Shown: positions 1-6,353 of the stretch, piece after piece
Numbering within the stretch: position 1 is the stretch's first letter
Layout: each line of letters opens with the position of its first letter
NCBI GenBank assembly: GCA_022848825.1
Contig: JAJISH010000243.1
Location: 1-8,485 of the forward strand
DNA length: 8,485 bases
Origin: Thermoplasmatota archaeon
Lineage (GTDB): Archaea > Thermoplasmatota > Thermoplasmata > RBG-16-68-12 > JAGMCJ01
Reading direction: 5' to 3'
Notes under the pieces: model-generated
Told to the model about the DNA's origin: nothing
Seen by the model: only the letters and a program-made list of their open reading frames with translations
Database searches by the model: none
Position numbers and translations under genes: made by a program

Positions 1-821
1 AACCAGCGGGCCGTGTCACTGAGCTCGTACTCACCATCGGGATTGTAGAACGCGTTCTCTCCGTCCTTCGTTATCAGGGACTGATGAGTATGCATCCCAC
101 TTCCGTTGATTCCGAATATCGGCTTTGGCATGAATGTGGCGTGAAGCCTGTGCTCGAGGGCGACTGTCCTAATCGCGTTCTTGAGGGTCAGGACCCTGTC
201 GGCCGAGGTCATCGCGTCGGTGTACCTTAGGTCTATCTCGTGCTGACCAGGAGCGACCTCGTGATGCGAGGCTTCGACCTCGTAACCGAGCGCATTCAGA
301 AGGTGAGTGGTCTTCTTCCGGACCATATCGCCCTCATCGAGAGGGAGAAGGTCGAAGTATCCGCCAGCATCACCGGGGTTTGTTGTTGGGTTTCCGTTCT
401 CATCTATCTTGAAGAGGAAGAACTCGTACTCTGGACCCGTGTTGAAAATGTGTCCGTCTTCGGCCGCCTTTTCCATCATCAGCTCGAGCACGTATCGCGG
501 ATCGCCGCTGAACCTGTCGCCACTCGCCTCGTGTATGTTGCACACGATGCCCGCGCACTTCGTGTCTCCTGACGTCCAAGGCAGTATGCGGAATGTGGAG
601 GGATCGGGAAGGGCTCTCATGTCCGATTCCTCGATTGTGGCATACCCGACAATGGAGGACCCATCGAAGACGACGCCGTTGTCCAGGGCTCTCTCAAGCT
701 GGTTGCCCGGGAGTGTGATGCTCTTGACGATTCCCAGGATGTCCATGAACTGGATTAGGACGAACTTGACGCTCTCGTCTTCCATTCTCTTCAATATCGC
801 ATCTTTCTGCTCATCAGACAA
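1..821 (-). CDS. glnA: Glutamine synthetase, type I (N-terminal part; C-terminus beyond window)
   Basis: Makes glutamine from glutamate, ammonia and ATP; the central cytosolic ammonium-assimilation enzyme. The 273 visible codons cover the beta-grasp domain (FDGSSI around residue 53, followed by the ESDM segment at 65-68) and the first part of the catalytic domain. The metal/substrate motifs GPEYEFFLF (129-137) and GQHEIDLRY (192-200) are present, as is NGSGMHTHQSL (239-249) with its catalytic-site histidine. Full-length type I enzymes are about 440-470 residues, so roughly 170 are missing at the left edge, including any adenylylation loop, and I cannot say whether that regulatory site exists. 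I chose the TTG start at 821 because GGAGG lies 7 nt upstream and MSDEQ fits the usual short N-terminus. Its promoter faces away from that of the zinc-ribbon gene. Identification is secure; only the start codon is a choice. Confidence 0.96.
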   Translation of the reverse strand, partial: MSDEQKDAILKRMEDESVKFVLIQFMDILGIVKSITLPGNQLERALDNGVVFDGSSIVGYATIEESDMRALPDPSTFRILPWTSGDTKCAGIVCNIHEASGDRFSGDPRYVLELMMEKAAEDGHIFNTGPEYEFFLFKIDENGNPTTNPGDAGGYFDLLPLDEGDMVRKKTTHLLNALGYEVEASHHEVAPGQHEIDLRYTDAMTSADRVLTLKNAIRTVALEHRLHATFMPKPIFGINGSGMHTHQSLITKDGENAFYNPDGEYELSDTARW

Positions 822-828
822 AACCCAC

Positions 829-833
829 CCTCC
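829..833 (-). promoter_or_regulatory. Shine-Dalgarno site of glnA
   Basis: On the minus strand this reads GGAGG, 7 nt before the TTG codon at 821. It decides the start: no ATG is well placed, and the nearby GTG is in another frame that stops after four codons. Confidence 0.75.
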
Positions 834-871
834 TCGAGTCGATAGGGATGAAAAGCTGTATGCGGAGAGAG

Positions 872-882
872 ATATATAAAAT
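872..882 (-). promoter_or_regulatory. Archaeal TATA box for glnA
   Basis: The minus strand reads ATTTTATATAT. Its centre near 877 would place the transcript start around 850, giving a leader of about 30 nt that contains the GGAGG site. This is inferred from position and composition; no start site has been mapped. Confidence 0.6.
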
Positions 883-913
883 GTCAGAGAGCGTCATCTG
901 AACTCCCCGCAAC

Positions 914-923
914 GCTTATATTC
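914..923 (+). promoter_or_regulatory. Candidate TATA box for the zinc-ribbon/NfeD/flotillin cluster
   Basis: GCTTATATTC is the only TATA-like element in the 113 bp between the divergent genes on this strand. Usual archaeal spacing predicts a transcript start near 944, which is downstream of the TTG at 935 taken as the first codon. Either the box, the spacing or the start codon is therefore not quite as assumed. Confidence 0.4.
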
Positions 924-934
924 TTGAAGCTCAT

Positions 935-1492
935 TTGAAAAAATCGCATCCAGTTAGGGGGGATGACACGAAGCTACTCAATTTCGATCTGGACCGCAAT
1001 CTACTATTCGACCACGATAGAGATCTTCATTTCGATTACGACAGGGATCTGCATTTCGATCTTGACAGGGATCTGGGCTTCGACCTCGACAGAGATCTCG
1101 GTTTCGGGAAGAGAGGCATCATTTTCCGGGGCTATGTCTGCTCATCCTGCGGAGCGTTGGTCAATCCTATGGCCACGGAATGTGACGAATGTGACGCCGT
1201 CTTTGAGACGGAACCGAAGAAGAAGGCGACCAAGAAGCCCAAGAAGAAGGCGAAGGTCAGGCGGAGGTTCTGTCACTACTGCGGATATCCGATTACGGGT
1301 TCCGACACCTACTGCAGCCATTGTGGGTTGAGACTCCCCGACGGCTCGGGGGGAATGGACCGCACCGAGGAGCAAGGGGCGTCAGAGGATCACGAGTATG
1401 AGGCTTTGAAGCTTCCAAAGAAAGAGGCACAGAAGAGAATTACGACCGATTGGAAGGAGACGGGTAGGAGACTGGAGGACTTTCTGGAGTAA
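935..1492 (+). CDS. Double zinc-ribbon protein with N-terminal FDxDRDLx octapeptide repeats
   Basis: Function unknown. The 185-residue reading frame has three parts. Residues 17-56 are five tandem octapeptides of the form FDxDRDLx. Two treble-clef-like zinc ribbons follow: C69-x2-C72 with C83-x2-C86, and C113-x2-C116 with C127-x2-C130, separated by a lysine-rich linker (about 95-110). The tail is charged and probably helical. No signal peptide or membrane segment is visible, so a cytosolic, possibly adaptor-like or nucleic-acid-binding role is plausible but unproven. The stop lies 12 nt before the NfeD-like gene, which suggests co-transcription with NfeD and flotillin. The start is uncertain: TTG at 935 has no Shine-Dalgarno site, and the frame is open from 902 but has no ATG or GTG before the repeats. 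An ATG at 963 is in a different frame. The zinc-ribbon frame itself is certain. Confidence 0.85.
   Translation: MKKSHPVRGDDTKLLNFDLDRNLLFDHDRDLHFDYDRDLHFDLDRDLGFDLDRDLGFGKRGIIFRGYVCSSCGALVNPMATECDECDAVFETEPKKKATKKPKKKAKVRRRFCHYCGYPITGSDTYCSHCGLRLPDGSGGMDRTEEQGASEDHEYEALKLPKKEAQKRITTDWKETGRRLEDFLE
983..1102 (+). repeat. Five tandem 24-bp units coding for FDxDRDLx
   Basis: Units start at 983, 1007, 1031, 1055 and 1079, with a partial sixth (TTC GGG AAG) at 1103. The encoded octads are FDLDRNLL, FDHDRDLH, FDYDRDLH, FDLDRDLG and FDLDRDLG. Many differences between units are synonymous (GAT/GAC, AGA/AGG, CTT/CTG/CTC), so the peptide rather than the DNA appears to be maintained. Confidence 0.9.
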
Positions 1493-1493
1493 T

Positions 1494-1500
1494 GAGGTGG
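1494..1500 (+). promoter_or_regulatory. Shine-Dalgarno site of the NfeD-like gene
   Basis: GAGGTGG begins just after the TAA of the zinc-ribbon gene. Its GAGG core lies 7 nt before the GTG at 1505, which supports that GTG as the start and translation from a polycistronic message. Confidence 0.7.
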
Positions 1501-1504
1501 TTTC

Positions 1505-2083
1505 GTGGACGGCATAAGCATCTATCTGTTGATTGCAATAATATGCGCGATCCTGCTGATCGTAACTGTGGCAATGGGCGGGTTCACGGGAGGAGACTTC
1601 GATGCTGGCGGGGACTTCGATGTCGAAGGCCCTGACCTTGACCTTGGAGGGTTCGAGGGGGATGTGGGGCACGGCGACTTCACGGGAGCGGGAATCAGTC
1701 CGTTGAGTCTTCCGATCGTGCTCGCCTTCGGAACGACATTCGGAGGCGTCGGCGCGGTGCTCGAGCAGCAGGGTTGGGACTCCTTCATCATCCCGTTCAT
1801 AGCGATGATGGTGAGCGTGATGACGGCGGGCATCATGTACGTAGTCGTCGTGAGGGTATTCGTGAAGACTCAGACAACGACCGTCGTGCATCCAAAGAAC
1901 CTTGTGGGAGAGAAGGGGATTGTCTCGGTGGCGATCAAACCCGGAAGAACTGGTCAGGTCGTTGTGGTGACAACCGAGAGAGGACGAACACTACTGCCTG
2001 CCATTGCCGAAGAGGCCATTCCCACGGACACCGCCGTGACAATCGAGGCGGTGGTTGGTCACAGCGTAAGAGTCAAGAGATAA
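1505..2083 (+). CDS. NfeD-like membrane protein with C-terminal OB-fold domain
   Basis: Predicted partner of the flotillin encoded next. The 192 residues show a membrane segment (about 5-24), a glycine/aspartate/phenylalanine-rich loop (about 25-62) with DFD motifs, two further membrane segments (about 66-86 and 93-120), and a soluble beta-rich domain (about 131-192). That last domain has the pattern of NfeD OB folds: VGEKGIV, then a GRTGQVVV segment, then a final VVGHSVRV strand. Members of this family (for example YuaF beside YuaG in Bacillus) accompany SPFH proteins and are thought to anchor or organise membrane microdomains. There is no ClpP-like serine protease domain, so it belongs to the short NfeD class. 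GTG start with a good ribosome-binding site; flotillin begins 20 nt after its stop. Confidence 0.88.
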   Translation: MDGISIYLLIAIICAILLIVTVAMGGFTGGDFDAGGDFDVEGPDLDLGGFEGDVGHGDFTGAGISPLSLPIVLAFGTTFGGVGAVLEQQGWDSFIIPFIAMMVSVMTAGIMYVVVVRVFVKTQTTTVVHPKNLVGEKGIVSVAIKPGRTGQVVVVTTERGRTLLPAIAEEAIPTDTAVTIEAVVGHSVRVKR

Positions 2084-2090
2084 TGAAACG

Positions 2091-2096
2091 GGGAGG
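2091..2096 (+). promoter_or_regulatory. Shine-Dalgarno site of the flotillin gene
   Basis: GGGAGG lies 7 nt before the ATG at 2104. An earlier ATG at 2098 is immediately followed by TAG, so it cannot be the start. Confidence 0.75.
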
Positions 2097-2103
2097 TATG
2101 TAG

Positions 2104-3573
2104 ATGGAAGAAGAAGTAATATTGCTGATAGCGGTACTGGCCATAGTAGCGGGAGTTTTCGCACCCATCCTTCTCTATTCTTGGAGATACAAGAAGGTCC
2201 CGCCAGACAGGGCCATGGTCGTGTATGGGAGGAGGCAGATTGGCAAGAAGGGATACCAGGTGATTTCAGGCGGGGCGAAATTCATAGTGCCCATCATTGA
2301 GTCCTATGAGTTCCTTCCGCTCGATGTCCGAACCCTCGATGTCAACGTGAACGACATTGTGACAGACGTTGCGCGGAGCGGTGCAAAGGTCAACATCAAG
2401 ACGGTTGCGCAGGTCAAGGTTTCGAGCGATCCAGCAACCATGGACACAGCCGCTGAGCATCTTCTGCACAAGTCAGACTCGGAGATCAACGAGATAGCCA
2501 TGAAGACTCTCGAGGGACACGTCAGAGGTGTCTGTGCGACTCTCACTGTGGAACTGATCAACAGTGACAGAGACGCGATATCGAGCCAGATTCAGACCAT
2601 GGCTGCCGCGGATCTGAAGAACATGGGAATCGACATCCGCTCCTTCGTCATCAGGGATCTCGAGGACGAGCACGGCTACCTTGACGCGCTCGGTGTGAGG
2701 AAGACGGAAGAGGTCAAGAGAGATGCGCGGATAGGCAAGGCCAACGCGAACAGGGAGGCGACCATCCTGGAGGCCAAGGCAGCGATGGAGGGTGAGGAGG
2801 CGAATGCCAGTGCGGAAGCCAACGTTGCGGTCTACCACAGGGACAGGGACATCACTCGTCAGAAGGCGGAGGCGGAGGTTGAAAGGGAGAGAGCCAACAG
2901 AGAGATATCGTTCTCGATACAGGACGCCACCAGAAGGCAGGAGCTCGTCGTGGAGGAGAGGATAATCGACATCAAGGACAAGGAGAAGCAGGTCGAGGTC
3001 ATGAAGCAGGAGGTCCGGAGAAGGGAGCAAGAGCAGACTGCCGAGCAAGTGGTTCCCGCAAGGGCTCATGCAGACGCAGTGGCAGCAGAGGCAGACGGCG
3101 AGAAGAGGAGGGCCATAATCACGTCCGAGGGTGAGAAGCAGAAGCTCATACTCATCGCGGAGGGCGAGAAGGAGAGGCTCTCCAAGGTCGCGCTCGGACA
3201 GGCAGAGAAGATCCGCCAGGAAGGAACGGCCGAGGCAGACATAATCAGGCTGAAAGGTGAGGCCGAGGCATATGCCATACGCGCAAAGGGACTCGCCGAG
3301 GCGGAGGCCATGGCCAAGAAGGCTCAGGCTTGGGAACAGTACGGGCGAGCTGCCGTCACGGAGCTGATAGTGGAGAAGCTGCCTGAAATCGTCGCTGAGG
3401 CGGCCAGACCTCTGGAGAACACTGAGAAGATCATAATCATGGGCAGCAGAGGCCCTTCGGATCTCGTTGGCAGCGTCGTCGACATAGCCGCTCAGGCGCC
3501 TGCGCTCATAAAGGCACTGACCGGAATGGACATCTCTGACCTTACCACGAAAGTCAAGGAGACGCTGAAATAG
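2104..3573 (+). CDS. Flotillin-like SPFH/band 7 protein
   Basis: Membrane scaffold protein of the flotillin/YqiK-YuaG type. Of 489 residues, about 4-25 form an N-terminal membrane segment with no cleavable signal. It is followed by an SPFH/PHB domain (about 27-205) starting with the basic/aromatic SWRYKKVPPD segment. Residues about 205-410 are a long charged coiled coil rich in Glu-Ala and Lys-Ala runs, including the GEAEAYAIRAKGLAEAEAMA stretch (385-404) typical of flotillins. A helical C-terminal region (about 410-489) probably mediates oligomerisation. Length and order match bacterial and archaeal flotillins, which form large oligomers at the inner membrane face. It sits directly behind the NfeD-like gene, the classic pairing. 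A 384-codon open frame on the opposite strand is a product of the biased codon use. Confidence 0.95.
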   Translation: MEEEVILLIAVLAIVAGVFAPILLYSWRYKKVPPDRAMVVYGRRQIGKKGYQVISGGAKFIVPIIESYEFLPLDVRTLDVNVNDIVTDVARSGAKVNIKTVAQVKVSSDPATMDTAAEHLLHKSDSEINEIAMKTLEGHVRGVCATLTVELINSDRDAISSQIQTMAAADLKNMGIDIRSFVIRDLEDEHGYLDALGVRKTEEVKRDARIGKANANREATILEAKAAMEGEEANASAEANVAVYHRDRDITRQKAEAEVERERANREISFSIQDATRRQELVVEERIIDIKDKEKQVEVMKQEVRRREQEQTAEQVVPARAHADAVAAEADGEKRRAIITSEGEKQKLILIAEGEKERLSKVALGQAEKIRQEGTAEADIIRLKGEAEAYAIRAKGLAEAEAMAKKAQAWEQYGRAAVTELIVEKLPEIVAEAARPLENTEKIIIMGSRGPSDLVGSVVDIAAQAPALIKALTGMDISDLTTKVKETLK

Positions 3574-3574
3574 G

Positions 3575-3727
3575 ATGAGAGCGGGCTCGGTGGAATGGAC
3601 CTTCCAGAAATCGCCGGAACTGATCATCGAGAGCTGGTCAGTCGCCGCGACGATAGAGGCGATACTGAGAGTTCAGGTTGAAGACAGAAAAGAAGTAGTG
3701 GAAGCGGTCCTCGGGCGGCCAGGATAG
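3575..3727 (+). CDS. Possible small protein, 50 residues, downstream of flotillin
   Basis: An ATG one base after the flotillin TAG opens a 50-codon frame ending in TAG at 3725-3727. The predicted peptide begins MRAGSVEWTF and ends VVEAVLGRPG. It is mixed and charged, with a possible helix in the last 25 residues, no cysteines and no membrane segment. Third positions are G/C-rich, like the neighbouring genes. No strong Shine-Dalgarno site precedes it, so translation would depend on coupling to flotillin. I do not recognise the family, and it could be chance. Confidence 0.35.
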   Translation: MRAGSVEWTFQKSPELIIESWSVAATIEAILRVQVEDRKEVVEAVLGRPG

Positions 3728-3967
3728 CTACTCGACGTCCATCACGACGACGTCTTTGATGGCCTTCATGCCGGTGAAGGGCAGTATGATTCTCCCCTGC
3801 GGATCCGTCTTGAAGAGGCGGGTCTCAATCTCCTCAGCTGGAATCACGAGAACATCGTGCAACTTCCCCGTTTTGGTGTCGACAATGAAATTCTCTATCA
3901 TGCCGAGGATCTGGCCATCGTTCGTCATAACGGTCTTTCCCCTCAGCTCTGTTGCAAATCTCTTCAT
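3728..3967 (-). CDS. PRC-barrel domain protein
   Basis: A single-domain, 79-residue PRC-barrel protein; the whole chain is the small beta-barrel. Recognisable parts are the opening helix-strand (RFATELRGKTVMTNDGQILG), the IENFIVDTKTGKLHDVLV segment (residues 24-41) and a closing VVVMDVE strand. Free-standing PRC barrels are abundant in archaea. In other contexts the fold appears in photosynthetic reaction centre subunit H and the ribosome-maturation factor RimM, usually as a protein- or RNA-binding adaptor; the partner here cannot be read from sequence. The ATG at 3967 has GGAGG 6 nt upstream. Its stop codon directly abuts the stop of the small plus-strand frame, and it is separated from cdc48 by 82 bp that hold its own promoter. 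Confidence 0.9.
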   Translation of the reverse strand: MKRFATELRGKTVMTNDGQILGMIENFIVDTKTGKLHDVLVIPAEEIETRLFKTDPQGRIILPFTGMKAIKDVVVMDVE

Positions 3968-3973
3968 CCCATA

Positions 3974-3978
3974 CCTCC
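3974..3978 (-). promoter_or_regulatory. Shine-Dalgarno site of the PRC-barrel gene
   Basis: GGAGG on the minus strand, 6 nt before the ATG at 3967. An intervening ATG at the next frame stops after two codons, so the choice is clear. Confidence 0.75.
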
Positions 3979-4008
3979 TTGGGCCTAAGCCTGTCCTATA
4001 TTGACCTT

Positions 4009-4019
4009 CTAATATTTAG
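4009..4019 (-). promoter_or_regulatory. Candidate TATA box for the PRC-barrel gene
   Basis: CTAAATATTAG on the minus strand, centred near 4014. It predicts a transcript start near 3988 and a leader of about 20 nt that keeps the ribosome-binding site. The AATATAG at 3996-4002 is another option but would start the RNA inside that site. Confidence 0.45.
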
Positions 4020-4049
4020 CATTAGAGGATGGCCAACGCCACAAAACAT

Positions 4050-6275
4050 CTAGCGGAACATGGACTGAGCGTCCTGCCTTTCCTTCTTCGTGATGGTCCC
4101 CTTCTCGATGACCTCTCCTATCATCTTGTAGAACTCCATGGTCTCCTTGTCGATCGAAGGGTGCACGTGCATCAGGGCCTCCTCGAACTCCTCCATCGTC
4201 ACTTCCGATGCGTCCGGGTCTTTCCTCAGAGTACTCAGTCCCGCCTCTTGGCACAGGGACTCGATGTCTGCCCCTGAGAAGCTCTCCGTTCGATCGGCCA
4301 GTTCCTCCAGGTTCACGTCCTTCAGCGGCATTTCCCGCGTGTGGACCTTGAGTATCTCGAGCCGCGCGTCTCTCTCAGGGACAGGGATGAGGACGAGCTT
4401 CCCGAACCTCCCCGCCCGAAGCAGTGCCGGGTCCACTATGTCAGGTCTGTTCGTTGCCGCGACGATGACGACGCCCTCGAGAGATTCCAGACCGTCTATC
4501 GACGTGAGCAGCTGATTGACGAGCCTCTCCGTCACGCCGGAATCTCCCGTGGAGGATCCTCTCCGCGGGGCGATCGCATCGATCTCGTCGAGGAAGACAA
4601 TCGCGGGGGCGACCTGCTTTGCCTTCTTGAATATCTGCCTGACCGCCTTCTCGCTCTCTCCCACCCATTTCGACATGACCTCGGGGCCCTTGATCGATAT
4701 GAAGTTGGCCTTGGATTCGCTAGCGACGGCCTTCGCCAGCAGGGTCTTGCCACAGCCAGGCGGTCCGTAGAGAAGGATGCCGCGAGGCGGGGTTATCCCC
4801 ATCCGCTTGAACGCCTCAGGGTCCTTGAGCGGGAGCTCTATCGTCTCCTTGAGGACCTTCTTGACGTCGTCTAAACCACCGACGTCATCCCAGGAGACCC
4901 TGGGGATCTCAACGAGCACTTCTCTCATGGCGCTGGGTTCCACTTCCTTCAGCGCTTCCTTGAAGTCCTCCTTCATGACCCTCATCTTCTCCAGAATCTC
5001 GGAAGGAATGGGCTTCTCCAGGTCGATCTCAGGGAGATATCTGCGAAGGGCCTTCATCGCCGCCTCTCTCGCCAGGGCCGCAAGGTCGGCTCCAACGAAC
5101 CCATAGGTGATGTCCGCCAGTCCCGTGAGGATCTCATCCCTTTCCTCGTCCGAGCCCTCTATCGGCATGCCTCGAGTGTGGATCAGCAGGATCTCCTTCC
5201 TGCCCTCTCTATCCGGGACACCGATCTCGATCTCTCTGTCGAACCTGCCGGGTCTCCTCAGCGCCGGGTCGATTGCTTCCTCTCTGTTCGTGGCTCCGAT
5301 GACTATGACGTTCCCTCTGCCGCTCAGACCGTCCATCAGCGTGAGCAACTGAGCGACGACTCTCCTCTCGACCTCCCCTGTGACCTCTTCCCGCTTCGGT
5401 GCGATCGAGTCGAGCTCGTCGATGAAAAGGACCGAGGGCGCGTTCTTCTCCGCTTCCTCGAACTTCTCTCTCAGTCTCTCCTCGCTCTGACCGTAGTACT
5501 TCGACATTATCTCCGGACCCTGAATCGAGGAGAAGTAGGCGCCGGCCTCGTTGGCCACGGCTTTCGCGATCATCGTCTTTCCCGTTCCGGGTGGCCCGTA
5601 GAGAAGGACCCCTTTTGGTGGGTCGATTCCAAGCCTCTCGAAGAGCTCGGCGTGCTTCAGCGGGAGCTCGATCATCTCCCTGACCCTCAGGAGCTCTTCC
5701 CCGAGCCCGCCTATGTCATCGTAGTTGACGGTGGGAGCGACCATATCCGCTTCGCTCACGGGTTCCTCCTTGATTTCGACGGACGTGTCATCCGTGATCT
5801 GGACGATACCACGGGGGACGCCCTTGACGACCATGAAGGGAAGGGCACCGCCCATCAGGGCAATGCCAGGGACGATGACAACGTCGCCCTTCGTAACGGG
5901 CCGCTTGATAAGTCCCCTCTTGACGAAGCTCTCTATTCCCTCACCAAAGCTGATTCTGTGACCTTCGGATATTATGGGCGCGATCATCACCCGCTCGGCG
6001 GGCTTGACCTCCGCCTTGGTAACCTCCACCCTGTCGCCGATCGATATACCGGCGTTCTTCCGCACCAGTCCGTCAATGCGGACTATGCCCTTGCCTTCGT
6101 CCTCCTGCATCACGCGGAAGAGCTTGGCCGCTGTCCTCTTCTTTCCAACGATCTCCACAATCTCTCCGACATCTATGCCGAGGGCCGCTCTTATTTGAGT
6201 ATCGACCCTTGCCCTTCCCAATCCAACATCCGATTGGGGGGCCTCAGCAACCTTCAGCATTACCTTTTCTGGCAT
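4050..6275 (-). CDS. cdc48: Cdc48/VAT-type AAA+ ATPase (p97 orthologue)
   Basis: Hexameric ATP-driven unfoldase of the cytosol that extracts and unfolds proteins, often ahead of the proteasome. All 741 residues are present. The N domain (1-about 185) contains the double-psi barrel and second subdomain. D1 has Walker A GPPGTGKT (227-234), Walker B with D286/E287, a KYYG pore loop (259-262) and arginine fingers R341/R344. D2 has Walker A GPPGCGKT (504-511), Walker B D563/E564, a KWVG pore loop (536-539) and fingers R620/R623. The segment after the D2 fingers reads RAGRFGKLV rather than the common RPGRxD form. The C-terminus ends QDAQSMFR, so no hydrophobic-Tyr-X proteasome-docking motif is visible. 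ATG at 6275 lacks a Shine-Dalgarno site but is correctly spaced from a TATA box, suggesting a leaderless message. Confidence 0.97.
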   Translation of the reverse strand: MPEKVMLKVAEAPQSDVGLGRARVDTQIRAALGIDVGEIVEIVGKKRTAAKLFRVMQEDEGKGIVRIDGLVRKNAGISIGDRVEVTKAEVKPAERVMIAPIISEGHRISFGEGIESFVKRGLIKRPVTKGDVVIVPGIALMGGALPFMVVKGVPRGIVQITDDTSVEIKEEPVSEADMVAPTVNYDDIGGLGEELLRVREMIELPLKHAELFERLGIDPPKGVLLYGPPGTGKTMIAKAVANEAGAYFSSIQGPEIMSKYYGQSEERLREKFEEAEKNAPSVLFIDELDSIAPKREEVTGEVERRVVAQLLTLMDGLSGRGNVIVIGATNREEAIDPALRRPGRFDREIEIGVPDREGRKEILLIHTRGMPIEGSDEERDEILTGLADITYGFVGADLAALAREAAMKALRRYLPEIDLEKPIPSEILEKMRVMKEDFKEALKEVEPSAMREVLVEIPRVSWDDVGGLDDVKKVLKETIELPLKDPEAFKRMGITPPRGILLYGPPGCGKTLLAKAVASESKANFISIKGPEVMSKWVGESEKAVRQIFKKAKQVAPAIVFLDEIDAIAPRRGSSTGDSGVTERLVNQLLTSIDGLESLEGVVIVAATNRPDIVDPALLRAGRFGKLVLIPVPERDARLEILKVHTREMPLKDVNLEELADRTESFSGADIESLCQEAGLSTLRKDPDASEVTMEEFEEALMHVHPSIDKETMEFYKMIGEVIEKGTITKKERQDAQSMFR

Positions 6276-6299
6276 ACTTTTCTTGATAGACAGAGCTTG

Positions 6300-6308
6300 G
6301 TTATAAAG
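6300..6308 (-). promoter_or_regulatory. TATA box of cdc48
   Basis: CTTTATAAC on the minus strand, centred about 29 bp before the ATG at 6275. With usual archaeal spacing the RNA would begin at or just before the start codon, which explains the absence of a ribosome-binding site. Confidence 0.65.
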
Positions 6309-6353
6309 CTTATCTTGACAATATCAGAAGAGGTGTGGATGTCCCAATGGGCA

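Noticed and set aside
307..879. 190-codon plus-strand frame opposite glnA
   Set aside because: Shadow of glutamine synthetase; Ser/Pro-rich with no domain features.
983..1102. CRISPR-like array
   Set aside because: The 24-bp units are contiguous, have no spacers and keep a coding frame, so they are an intragenic tandem repeat.
963..1331. 122-codon plus-strand frame starting at an ATG after six G
   Set aside because: It reads the 24-bp repeats as Ile/Ser/Thr strings and gives no cysteine pairs; the overlapping frame contains both zinc ribbons. The ATG is kept only as part of the start-site question.
2473..3627. 384-codon open frame on the minus strand across the flotillin gene
   Set aside because: Its peptide is Leu/Arg/Asp-rich without domain character and lies opposite a clear flotillin; it arises from G/C-biased third positions and the repetitive coiled-coil codons.
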